The notes under the pieces are model-generated. The model was not told the DNA's origin and ran no database searches. It worked only from the letters and a program-made list of their open reading frames with translations. The translations under genes and the position numbers were made by a program. Shown piece by piece: positions 9,801 through 20,224 of a stretch of DNA of 64,000 nucleotides; position 1 is the first letter of the stretch, and the number at the start of each line of letters is the position of its first letter. Source of the stretch: Hirundichthys speculiger. Lineage: Eukaryota > Chordata > Actinopteri > Beloniformes > Exocoetidae. The stretch is from assembly GCA_018398805.1 (NCBI GenBank), contig JAGFBZ010001885.1, positions 1,823,001 to 1,887,000 of the forward strand, written 5' to 3'.

Positions 9801-10340
9801 GGAAAAATGTTCCTGCCATTTGGTTGGCAGACAACTTTTAAGCAACTGCCAAATTAAATACAGGTATATACACATGTACGTATATATGTATGGATAAGTG
9901 GCATCACAATTATAGATCTTCCTCATCTCTGTCTTTACCCAGATTCAAATGAATGTAAAGGTATGTGAAGAAGGATTGACTGGGTGACTTCACCCCTACA
10001 GCAGCATGCTGCTATGAACAGGAAAGTGTAGACATGGTATTCTGGTATTTTGATATTTTGACATACATGCAGTATTCTGTGATATCAAGTATTCAAATCA
10101 AAGTTGAATTATCCAGCAGCTGCGTGTTCATCTCCATCCAGCTACACATTTTGCTGCACCTCTAAAGTAGCTGGCAGAAATCTGGACGACTGATTTTAAG
10201 AGAGGCCCTCCCTGTGGAAGAGGGGGATTGAGCAGAATCAAGTTCGCCCTAAAACCGGCTCTTAGCAGCCTAGTTCTAGAAGCTCTAGAACTGTATCTTT
10301 AACCAGAACATATCAGATTTGTTGTTAATGTAAAAAAAAA
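6900..10340. other. Non-coding, mostly unique sequence
   Basis: I see no gene. The stretch is A/T-rich with short A-runs (8305-8325), a GT-rich patch (8713-8742) and many stop codons in all frames. A GC-richer block at 7455-7610 is listed separately as a possible conserved element. Confidence 0.6.
7455..7610. promoter_or_regulatory. Possible conserved non-coding element
   Basis: Within A/T-rich surroundings this block has a GC-rich head (GGGCCCACAGGGCCCCGCGG) followed by homeodomain-like words (CTAATCAGATT, TCTAATTACC). No repeat similarity or coding frame was seen. The regulatory reading is inference from composition only. Confidence 0.25.
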
Positions 10341-10351
10341 AAAAAAAAAAA

Positions 10352-10443
10352 TAGAGATGTTCCAATAACATTTTTTCTCTCCTGATACCAATTCTGATTC
10401 TTGAGCTGTGGATATCGGCTGATACCGACTACCGATCCAAGTA

Positions 10444-10450
<7 letters not shown>
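10352..10450 (+). repeat. hAT-type terminal fragment
   Basis: TAGAGATGTTCCAATAACAT followed by CTGATACCAATTCTGATTC and ATCGGCTGATACCGACTACC is the terminal style of fish hAT elements of the GATACCGATA kind. No matching right end or 8-bp duplication was found. A-runs flank it (10333-10351 and 10453-10474). Confidence 0.5.
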
Positions 10451-10474
<24 letters not shown>

Positions 10475-10782
10475 TTGCACCATGCTTGACTAATATTGTT
10501 GTAAAACATGGATAAATACAGAAAATCCAATCCATTTATGTCTATATTTGCTTCCAAATAGACAGTATAAAACAGTATTGCCAAATTAAAACATTTATTT
10601 TTGCTGGTAGTGTAACGGACCCACAATTAAAATCATTAAAATACACATAATTTAGGATGTGCACATGCACCCCTACATTACCCTAACAATAAAACTGTCC
10701 AGATTATAAAACAATGCTTAAAATCTATCTTACCACAGAGCAGGATCCACAACTGCAGTCACAGTTAAGAGACCTGAGGAGA

Positions 10783-10894
10783 GTGAGTCTTCAAGTTTCA
10801 CCTGATTTTAAACCAGCCTCTCCTCAGTATCTGCCTCTTCTGATTGGTCTTCTGGAAAGTGAGTCTTCAAGTCTCACCTGATTTTAAGCAGCCA
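10783..10894 (+). repeat. Short direct duplication
   Basis: About 35 bases starting GTGAGTCTTCAAGTTTCACC (10783) recur with two or three changes at 10859-10894. The two copies are about 76 bases apart. It is a local duplication of unknown origin. Confidence 0.6.
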
Positions 10895-11334
10895 GTGACC
10901 TTCTGCTACACTTGTTCTGTGTAATTTCTGGCAAAAAGGAAAGTTTTAGTAAATATTGTGGTCCTGTACCACTGGAGCAATGAGACTGTGGTCACTAATG
11001 GCATCTGCTAAAACAAATTAAGTTTTGTCTACTTATGAGGGTATAAATTAGGGTTAAATCAATTCACTCTGCCATATCTCTGCACTCCATATTGTCCCTG
11101 GTGGAACTATCAATAATCTTAAAGAGATGTGAGGTGGAACAATTATCTTAGAAACATCAGATACCGGCTGAAACCAGTTCCGTTTTACGTTTCCAATAAG
11201 AACAAGTTCTTTAACCTTTAGGTCAGACAGAAGCTTCATTAAAGATGGTAGGGCATCTCTGGTGGCTGATGGAGTACTGTAGCAATAGTTTCAGAGATCT
11301 GAACATCATTCCCCTTGGTTCTGTTGAGTTTTGT

Positions 11335-11480
11335 CTGCTTTTCTTGTATTCCTTGTGTCCTTTTCCTGTTACTGTTAAAACTACTGTTTTCCTGTTCCTG
11401 TTTTACTTTGAAGGTCTGTTTCTTTGTGTATTGAGTTCAGGTTTACCTTCTTGTTCCCATCTCTCCTGATCGTTTTCACT
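11335..11480 (+). repeat. Retroelement-like fragment (TTTTACTTTGAAGGTCTG family)
   Basis: The words TTCCTGTTTTACTTTGAAGG and CTCTCCTGATCG occur in a T/C-rich block resembling the long 3' region of a common fish interspersed repeat. TTTTACTTTGAAGGTCTG recurs at about 38331, and a longer relative is at 48640-48985. Family identity is uncertain. Confidence 0.35.
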
Positions 11481-11935
11481 TGTGTCTCGACAGCCCTTGT
11501 GCCCATAGGTGTAGCAACCATTGTATTTCAAAATTTAATATCCATTTCAAAATTATTCATTTGGACCTCCCACATTTACCATGTAAACATATTAGTCCAC
11601 CCAGCGCTGTTTCTATTGCTCTGCCAAAGGATGCACTTGATAAGAGTATTCACACCTTTGAAAGTAAACTCCAGGTTTTACTGGTTACCTACAACAATTC
11701 ACCACCCACAAGAATAAACAAAGGTAGTTTAGAAACCCGGTTCATCAACTGTCTCTGAAAGAAGTTAACGACTGAATGTGAACCATGAGTGCAGCCGCTC
11801 AGAACCGGAGGAAGTAATGTCAGACCCACTCCCATCTCTCAATGTCCAGCTTTTGCTAAAGCCGTATTCTGTGATTACATGACCTCAAAATTATTTATAT
11901 GTCTTGTTAAATTGATGTTACATTTAACTAAACAC

Positions 11936-12861
11936 TAGGGCTGTAGCGATACACTAATCTCGCGTACGATACGATACAATATATTTGGCTCACGATATGA
12001 TATATAACGATATTCATCTTACAATACATTTACATCATTTTCCGAAGGATTCGGACAAAGTGATTTTGGTGACATCTTGTGAGTGTTCCAATTACTTTGT
12101 TTGAATTAATTGAACTGAAAGCATCAATTACACATTATATGGCTGACAGGCAGCTTGCAAATGCTGGACAAAATGAATAAAAGACAATAGGATAGTGGGG
12201 CTCCATCGCGTTCACCGTGCGCCTAAAGCCGGCGTTTTCCACCTCTGAATACGGTCTCAAATCCTGACAAATAAAGTCGGCGATGGACTCCGTAATTTTC
12301 TGAGACCTAAGTGAAGTAGATGAAAACTGGTGGCAACAACCGCCGTCACTGTCCAGCGTGGTTTGTTTCGGACCGCAACGCAACTTCTTGGGCTAGCTCT
12401 CAGTTAGCATTAGCTTGTCCAGGTGGTGACGTTTCAGGTGGGCTCGCAGGTTGGTGGTATTTCCAGAGTACTTCACGTTTGTGTGACACAGCTTGCAAAC
12501 CGCCATACTTTTGTCTAAATCTTCGCTTTCCTTTTTCTTTTTAAAACCGAACTGCTCCCACACATCTGCTTTTAAGCCCGCAGGCGCTGGGTTTATACTC
12601 GCCGCCATCCTCCTGACTGGATCAGCTGTAGCAGGAAGAGAAAGAAGCTTCTGGATAACCTGTTAGAAATGCTCTACAGCGACACTAGTGGCTGGAGGAC
12701 CTAATGGCTCTTCCTGCACTTTGCTGGAAGAGCACCTGTGCGGGACATGGGGGTTTTGAAGGGAGCTTAGAATATCGATACCCGCGGCTGTAATATCGAT
12801 ACTCCCTGGAGAAATAAGATATTGATATATATCGCAGAATCGATAAAATCGGCCAGCCCTA
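11936..12861 (-). mobile_element. Truncated hAT transposon (926 bp) with 8-bp target duplication
   Basis: The left end TAGGGCTGTAGCGATAC and the right end (reverse complement TAGGGCTGGCCGATTT) form a short terminal inverted repeat. CTAAACAC flanks both sides exactly (11928-11935 and 12862-12869), the 8-bp signature of hAT insertion. Subterminal TATCGATA-type words are present at both ends. Inside, on the minus strand, is the start of a transposase gene (BED zinc finger). The catalytic dimer domain is absent, so this is an internal-deletion derivative. Confidence 0.9.
12135..12608 (-). pseudogene. hAT transposase N-terminus with BED-type zinc finger, one stop
   Basis: From the ATG at 12608 the first 71 residues include VWEQFGFKKKKE and then C-x2-C ... 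H-x4-H (CKLCHTNVKYSGNTTNLRAH and following RHH), the BED-type zinc-finger layout that binds DNA in hAT and ZBED proteins. One TAG codon (12393-12395) interrupts the frame. The same frame then continues with RSQKITESIADFICQDLRPY and a following Glu-Pro-x-Tyr motif, typical of the segment after the finger. Similarity ends near 12230 and the frame stops at 12135. The RNase H-like catalytic core is absent. Confidence 0.8.
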
Positions 12862-12947
12862 CTAAACACAAAAAAAAAAAAAATTAGCAGGAAGCTTTAC
12901 CTTGTTTACTTTAAGTTACAGTAGTCTAGATTGGAGGCTCGTATTTG

Positions 12948-12949
<2 letters not shown>

Positions 12950-12989
<40 letters not shown>
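12950..12989 (+). repeat. Homopolymer run of 40 C
   Basis: Forty consecutive C residues precede a short AC repeat (12990-13003). The exact length is likely unstable in the genome and in sequencing. Confidence 0.9.
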
Positions 12990-12990
<1 letters not shown>

Positions 12991-13050
12991 ACACACACAC
13001 ACATTACAATAGTGCTTCCAACACCGCTGCCTGTGTCTTGTCTGTCCTCA

Positions 13051-13170
13051 CCTCATGACCTGCCTCATGTCCTGCCTCATGTCCTGCCTCATGTCCCACC
13101 TCATGTCCTGCCTCATGTCCTGCCTCATGTCCTGCCTCATGTCCTGCCTCATGTCCTGCCTCATGGCCTC
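13051..13170 (+). repeat. 12-bp minisatellite, ten units
   Basis: Ten tandem copies of CCTCATGTCCTG occur, with variants CCTCATGACCTG (first), CCTCATGTCCCA (fourth) and CCTCATGGCCTC (last). Because the unit is a multiple of three, it opens artificial frames on both strands (for example a His-Glu-Ala-Gly repeat on the minus strand), which I do not call genes. It is followed at 13170-13200 by CTGTATTTGGGTCC...CTGACACA, the terminus also seen at 48950-48987. Confidence 0.95.
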
Positions 13171-13739
13171 CTGTATTTGGGTCCACACCCTGACACATGA
13201 TGAGTTTGATGTCAGTAACGAGTCTTACTTTCAGAAACTGCAGAAACAATGGCAGACTGAAACACGCCACTAGCTCTCCAGAGGACGCGTCTTTGATCTG
13301 TTTTTGTTGCTTTAACATGTGTAACCTTACTTGAAACAATAAGCGGACAACACTCAAACCATCCAAATCCAAATTACATAGAGATGATTTTTTTAAAAAA
13401 CGTTTATATGTTTCAGTATGAAGACATTGACTTCAGCATGAAACAACTGCCAGTAAATGAATACAGAGATCAGCAATCATCATCAGTTTTATGAAATTGA
13501 GCATAACTAATGTGAACAAAGAAGCTCTTTCCATCTCTAGTTTTTTCTTTGTTGTCATTTTTGTCTCTTCTTTCATCCAAAAGGAGGTGTGCTGATAGGC
13601 ACTCGCCCAAGTGCTTATGAAACAGAGTTGGCAAAAGGCTGAGAGGGAAAAAAAAAAAAAGACAGAGACCTCCATTCCCTCTCCCTGTCTCTCAGTTTCT
13701 CTCCTCCTGCCTTTCTGCAGTACTGAAAGGCTCATCAGG

Positions 13740-13940
13740 ACTTGTCATCGCTCTAATGAATATCATTTAAATTGCTTTGTGTATGGGAGTGAGTTTGGAT
13801 GTCGATTTAATTTGCGCATGTGTTTGAGCTCTTGTGCTCGGCGGGGCGGACGGACGGAGAGCGGCAGCCCTAATGAAACGCCGGCCTTTGTGACAGGCTG
13901 ACGAGGCTCGACCCGATCAGGCAGCTTCGAGAGGAAATTT
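13740..13940. promoter_or_regulatory. Possible conserved non-coding element
   Basis: A block combining A/T words (CTAATGAATATCATTTAAAT, GATTTAATTTGCGCATG) with a CpG-rich core (GGCGGGGCGGACGGACGGAG) sits among A/T-rich neutral-looking DNA. There is no coding frame or repeat match. This is inference only. Confidence 0.25.
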
Positions 13941-14689
13941 TGACAGGGTGGTGGAGGTAGGGAACGTATCACACACACACACAAACGCAGACAGAATGGA
14001 GGATACAAAAATACAGTGATACGCTAAAGCACAAGCACACACATAAAGATTAAGGCACATGACACAAACTTGTACAGGAATTTTAATGTGTACCCATTTG
14101 CATACAGACTCAACAAATATCAGTACACATCAAATCTGCATTTCACTAAATAAACTGACTGCAAGCCAGATTTGTGTTATCATGGCCTACCAGCATGTTG
14201 TGTTAGCATTGCTAGCTGAGCACCTGTCCTAATTTGCAGATCCTATCCACTTTTAGCGCGGCCTTGCTAATGATGGGACCTCAGTGTCGCTGAGCTGGGG
14301 GAATATGTAAAATAACACTCGCCTTACTCTGCTCAAGATGAGCCATACCAGGCTATAAGCATGGCCTTATCAAAATGAAATTACAATATATGCTGATACC
14401 ATATTTCCACAACCCCAACCCCTTTCACAACCCCCACTCTGAATCCTCCCGTGTGCACTTCCACTGCTGCACACCCAGTGAAATATTACAACCTTTCCCA
14501 ATGCAAAAGATATAAATCCGCATTGAGGAACTGCAAAAACAGCACAAAGCATTCCCAGGCCGCCTTCTATCTACTGAAGCACTTATGATTTAGCATTGCA
14601 GGTGCATCAAGAGCCCGCTCGCCCCCTCTCCCTCTCTTCTCCTGCCTGTGGCACAGCAGCAAGCGTGGTCGCGCCACCGCCCACTCGGC

Positions 14690-14880
14690 CGCAGCGCCCT
14701 GTTTTATTACTATCACCCAGAGGTTTTTTAATTGAGTCAGATCCAATTATGAGCCAGCAATTAGCTATTAATGTAATCAATTACTCCTCCACGCTTGTCA
14801 CATCAGAATGTGATGCTGATGTGGAATGTGCATGGTACATTCGGCACATTACAAGGTTTATCACAGTCTTGAAGGGGGGA
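14690..14880. promoter_or_regulatory. Possible conserved non-coding element rich in homeodomain sites
   Basis: This block contains TTTTTTAATTGAG, GCAATTAGCTATTAATG and TAATCAATTACTCC within 80 bases, then GTGATGCTGATGTGG and a near-palindromic GTGCATGGTACATTC. Such clustered TAAT/ATTA cores without repeat structure are typical of vertebrate developmental enhancers. It is followed by an A-run (14900-14920). Confidence 0.35.
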
Positions 14881-17689
14881 CAGGAAAGAGTGCTCAGGTT
14901 TAAAAAAAAAAAAAAAAAAAGACAATTAACTAAAGGAAATTAAGAAGGCAACACTACTACTTGGCTTGTGATATGTTCGTGAACTGTTGGGGAACCCGTA
15001 TGATCACATCACACGTGCTTCTTGTCTACGTCCTCATCGACAAGTCAGACTGGAGTGGAGCTGTAACATATTACCATCAACAAAGAATTACACTAATGTG
15101 CACGAGAGAGGAGGTTACAGGGAGAAATCAAGCTGCACAGATGATTAGATGTGCTGCAGCCACCACTTTCCAGCGTAGTCTGCAACATATGGACGCATTA
15201 CGTCAATGATCCAATTGCCTCCTTTCTGCCAACCTCATTTGGAACAATGGAATTATTTAGTTTAGACTTGTCTTTATTAAACAAATTAATTTGAATTGTA
15301 CTAAATACATTTACTAAGGGTATTTGCATGTATTTGCATCTCGTTTAGTTCTCCTGCTTTGTTAGGTTTGTGCACTTATTTATTATTTATTGATAAGTTT
15401 TGGGTTTTTTTTTTTAAAGTTTGACATTTGGCTTGTTGGTATGGCTTAATGGCTTAATTTAATTTAATTTCCTATTCTGCGCCAGGTCAAAACAGAAGTC
15501 ATTTCAGGTCACCTTTACTACAGAACAGGTAATTACCTTGTTCTTTTATTTAAAAAAAAACTAAATAGCTTTATGTTATTTATATTATTAACATGATGGC
15601 ACGTCATTTCTGTCTCCACATGGTCACGCGTTTACAATCCTCTGCTCTCTGTATTGCGCACAACAGATTTACGCCACAATCTGCACACACACAGGTGAGC
15701 ACACAGGTGAGCACACTCCGACCAGCTGAGAGAGAACTCTTGCCAGAAAATATCAACCACTGGTAAACATCAACCACATGAGAGGAGACAAAAATATCAA
15801 TGTTTAACTCCATGACTGTTACCACCACTGCCTTTTCAGTGCACAATATAGGCCATTTTCAATACTACATACTGCAGTCTATTTGTTTATTTATTTTTTC
15901 CACCATGACCAACATTTTTGTGTTGCACTTTATTAAAAAAAACAAAAAAAAAACAGCTTTGTTCAGTCATTTTCCTTCTTTCGTTTGTCGTCTGTATTGG
16001 GTCTTCCGCATGGTGACGTTATTAATGTTGCTATTCATTTACGGTACATTTTACTGTCTCAAGCTTCACTTAAAGCTGACTCCTGGCAATGTAGTGGTTT
16101 AATAAAATACAAGTCATTCACAAAGCTAAAACGATAACAGTTTTCTAGTTCCCTGGTTGTGGGAAAAATACTGGTACGTTTAATTGTTGGCTTTAACTCA
16201 ATTATTATTTGTTACTTATAAAGAGCTAATCTAAGGCTTGAAAAATCTTTGTGGCCAGTGGGCTTGTTACACAGTCAAGAGTGAACAAAAACAACATGAC
16301 AAGCTGTAGAATCTAGTTATACATCGTCTAGGCCTCAAGTTGATGTCAAAAGTGATTCTGTTGTTCATGATTAACTTAAGTTTATACTTTTCACTGCTAC
16401 GACTCTTTTGTTGTTGTTGTGGTTTTTAGCATTCTCAGTTCCAAATATGCCAAGTCCAGACTTCCTTACTTGGTCATTTATACTTGCAAGTGCGACTCAG
16501 GAGAACGTACTTCAGAGGATGCATTTTTATTCTTTCTGCTCTGAGAACAGCAACCTCAAACACATCGATGACTCATCTAGCAGGTCCACAGTTTTCTAAA
16601 AAAACTGACATTTAAGTAGGTTTGAGGAACAACATTCTCACATGAAAGCAGCTTAAGACTACGTTGTGTTACAAAACAGCAGTATTTCAGGTATAACTTA
16701 CAACTGAAAACCTTCTCCTCTAAAATTACTTCTACTTGTTGATTCAAAGCTCTTTACCATCTTGAGTCCACACAAATCTCCACCAGATGCATGAAATGAG
16801 GAGCGTGAGAACATGTCTGGGGATTCCAACCGTCGTTGGCTGTATGAACTGGGACGGCACTTCGGCTGCAAATGATAACGTTTCACGAAAACACAAGCGC
16901 AGACCAGAACACGTGTTGGAAAGCTGGTCATGTCTACCTGCGACAAAGCTCGCCAGATCTAGCAGCACAACTGACTCAAACCCTTGATTTCCACCAGAAG
17001 AATGCAACGTTGGGATGGTGTCATTGCTTAAATTTGATTTATAATGTAAATTACCTCCTTTAAATCCCTAATTAAAAATGATTGCACTGAACTTTCTTTC
17101 ACTATTAAGCTCTGTTTAATTTGTGTGGCATATCGCTTTCAGCTATTGCCATAAATGTTTTCCTCTCTTGCTGCATTTGCGTGCACGTGTGCGCTCATTT
17201 GGTTATATTTGGCAAAGCACTTTGTTATATTGTAGCGGCATACAAATGAAAGTTATTGTTATTCTGCTTGTTCTGAAAGATGCATTATGAGCTTCCCTTA
17301 CTATCATGTAATGTTCTTTGTAATGTATTAGGATTTTTATACATTCTGTCACTTACTGTGTAATACTTTCCAATTAATAGCTTGGATGGAGCTGCACATT
17401 GGAGGCGGTTTATTTTTCACTTTTGTGAGCCACCATCCACTACAGACTCAACCTTCCTAAATGGCACAAATCGTATCCCGGAGGCAAAGCGAGTGAAATG
17501 AAAAAGCGCATTTGAGCTCTAACAAATGTTCATAAGCACTGGAAAATATTGAAAAATCAAAGAGAATGACGGACAGAGAGAAACAGAGTCCAGGAAACCA
17601 GGGAAGTTAAACAGACGCACACACAATAATAGGAAATTAAACTTTTACTACCCCGTAGTCGTCCAGGAGACAGCCAAAACTGCAGGCTC

Positions 17690-18345
17690 CAAATTTTACT
17701 CGTGTCTCACTGGAAAGGCTGGATTTATGAGGCCTTTTCGTTAACTGAGAAGCATGTGCTGGATTGTGCTCTTAGTGACATATGTCTTCATTTGTGAAGG
17801 CTCGGCTCATACCAGGGTGGAACTTTCATTGGCAAGAGCCAGTTTCCCCCAGGAGAACTGTTAGACAGTGCACACGATATAAAAGCGAATGCCAAGTTTC
17901 GTCCTAATTCTGTGAGCGATTTCATTACCTCAGACCCTGGACAAATTTAGGCCGAATGAGGGAATGGGATTTCAACATGCAAAATAGCAGACAGCACCAA
18001 CCAGCACAGGCCCGAATTCACACAAAACTGCATTCTTAAATGAAAACAGATTGAAAATTAGGACCTCAGAGCAGGAGAGGAGAGGAAGAAGAGAGGGAGG
18101 AGGACCAGCAAGCGGGGTGAGGGGGTCTTGAAATTTAGATTAACTTAAGATTGTCCTGTGATTGGCCGAGTGCTTGTCAGGACGTCGGGGGTTGAAGCCA
18201 AGATCTCTCTCCTCTTAACTAACGTGCACCTTGACAAGGCAATCAGCCCCCGCCTCCCCCCCTCCTCCGAGTGTAATTAAATGATAAGTTCATATTTGAG
18301 GGACAATTGTGAGGCGGCCAGTCAAAGAGCACTGTCATGGAGAGC
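17690..18345. promoter_or_regulatory. Possible conserved non-coding cluster
   Basis: Two blocks (17690-17960 and 18125-18345) have a mixed, non-repetitive composition with words such as CACACGATATAAAAGCG, GAAATTTAGATTAACTTAAG, GTGTAATTAAATGATAAG and GGGACAATTGTGAGGCGG, separated by a purine-rich patch (18070-18120). No open frame or transposon similarity was seen. The reading as enhancers is inference. Confidence 0.3.
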
Positions 18346-18414
18346 TGCTGGCGTGACGAATACCCTTATTAGCAGCCACACTGCATGCTGTCAAGAGCAG
18401 GGCTGACCAGGAGC

Positions 18415-18415
<1 letters not shown>

Positions 18416-18470
<55 letters not shown>
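18416..18470 (+). repeat. Compound microsatellite (TG)n(AG)n
   Basis: About 16 TG units run directly into about 11 AG units. Frames reading through it (Cys-Val then Arg-Glu strings) are artefacts. Confidence 0.95.
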
Positions 18471-18479
<9 letters not shown>

Positions 18480-19057
18480 AGGTTCGCTCAGTGCATTCAC
18501 ACAATTTCTCTATCACACAGGAGCAGAGTATGAACCCGAACACACAGTGCACTGTGACAGAACAGACACCCATCAGCAGAAACATACACTCTGGTCACAG
18601 CCGCCGGTGATCATTTAAGATATGCCCACAAAGGGCAGATGGAGGTAAAGAGGACATGCACTCCAGCGTGTCAGCGCAACATGCATCTCCCTGTAAATCA
18701 ATGAAAGATGATGTGAGCTCTGCATCCCAGCTGTTTGATATGCAAACGGCTTTTCTATGTAAATCTGTCTTGACAGAGAGTGGGAGAGGGGCTTTAAGGC
18801 CCAGGTGTGCTGAGGGAAAGGGGGGGGGGTGAAAAGATAAATAAAAATCACCACCGAGTGACAAACACACAGTTTAGACAAGAGGCTTTTGGCCCCCACC
18901 CTCCCATTCCCACCCACCATACCTTTTTCATTTCATTCTAATGCTGGGTTCGTCTTTCAAAATGGCAAAAAAAAAAAAAAAGAAAAAGGTGCTTGGCAGG
19001 AACGGTGCATCAACAGCTATTCTAAAAGGGTAAGCAAACATTACACTTTTCACAAAA

Positions 19058-19091
<34 letters not shown>

Positions 19092-20224
19092 CATTGAGTG
19101 TTGTGTTTTCTCTGTTAGTCTCCGTGTACACACACATTCCCTCCCTTCCCTTTCATGGAGTGGATATTTAAGTGTGCATTCGCTTTAATCCTGTGTGTGA
19201 GGCTCAGTGTAGTGCAGGCCTGCTCGCAGCATGACTCCCATTGTAGCGTTCACTCATTGTGTCTGTGGAATAAAGCTGCCTCTGTTGTCTAGCCAGCTTC
19301 CTGCTTCAAACACGGCCTGGCTGCTCTGTGAAGATTTCCCTCCTCCTATTCCTATCCTGCCTTTCTCCCCATCTTTGTCTCCCTCGCTCTGTCATTCAAC
19401 TTCTAATCTCAATTGTTTACCTCTGTCTTTCAGGTCTGTCTTGATCCCTCTGACTTGGTTCTACAACTGCCCCTCCTTCTTCTCCATCTAAAGAAAATAA
19501 ACCTTTGCTTTTGAACTCAAGCTGTACGGTGGGAACGAGTATATGAGTTGTTTTTTTTACTTTTTTTTTTTTTAACAAGAGATGTGATGCTGAACAGGTG
19601 AGGGGATGAAATAACACCATCAGCCAAACAAAACAAAAGACCAAAGAGGGAAAACCGACACATACAGTATACAAGCATGAGTCACCGTTCATGGCTGCTC
19701 TTTAATGCTAGTCATAACTAGTCATTTTTGTTCTTTCACTCAAGCTAACATACAGCGCTCACTTGGGAAACGGCTGAGACGAAACAGAAAGAGAATATGT
19801 AACACATGCCAATAAAAAAACTTGGAAAGGGTGACGACGTCTTCCAGGGGTGATACCTGGCTGTCTGCCTTTCTCTCAGCACACCAAGGAAGGAACAGCA
19901 GTAAAGAAATGGGCTCCACTTCAGATTTCAGGTTCATAAATCATAGAGGAAAAGCCTGTTAAATTGAACTTTATATAACTTCTGTGTAAAGGTCAGCTTT
20001 CTCTGTTTTTGGAGGTAATTTAAAGATTAAGGGAGACAGTGTTTCCATCACACTCACGTGTATACACGCACATCTGAATGAGCATGCATGTACAGAAGCA
20101 CATAGAGTTGAAACCAGAAGATAACATTCACTGTATGAACCCCCCCCCCAAAAAAAAAAAAAAATAAAATAAAAATAAATTAAACATTTTCCTGTTTTAG
20201 GTAAATTAGGGTGACCAGAAATAA

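Larger units (their letters stand above)
13201..20200. other. Long non-coding stretch with possible regulatory blocks
   Basis: No gene was recognised. The sequence is largely unique, with A-runs (13650-13661, 14900-14920, 18967-18982, 19061-19090), a GT/GA microsatellite and GC-variable blocks that look constrained. The likeliest regulatory blocks are listed separately. There are no splice-bounded exons that I can defend. Confidence 0.5.

Noticed and set aside
13004..13372. Minus-strand 122-codon frame with repeated His-Glu-Ala-Gly
   Set aside because: It is produced by the 12-bp minisatellite, whose unit length keeps any frame open. The remaining part has no recognisable domain.
14596..14943. 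115-codon plus-strand frame across a GC-rich to A/T-rich transition
   Set aside because: No recognisable domain, and it ends in a poly-Lys run from an A-tract. The region is better explained as a possible non-coding regulatory block.
16787..16987. Open frame of 66 codons in a CpG-bearing stretch, considered as a possible exon
   Set aside because: No splice-site context, domain or repeat of pattern was evident. Overlapping frames on both strands are also open, which suggests chance.
18385..18618. Cys-Val and Arg-Glu repeat frames
   Set aside because: They are translation of the (TG)n(AG)n microsatellite.
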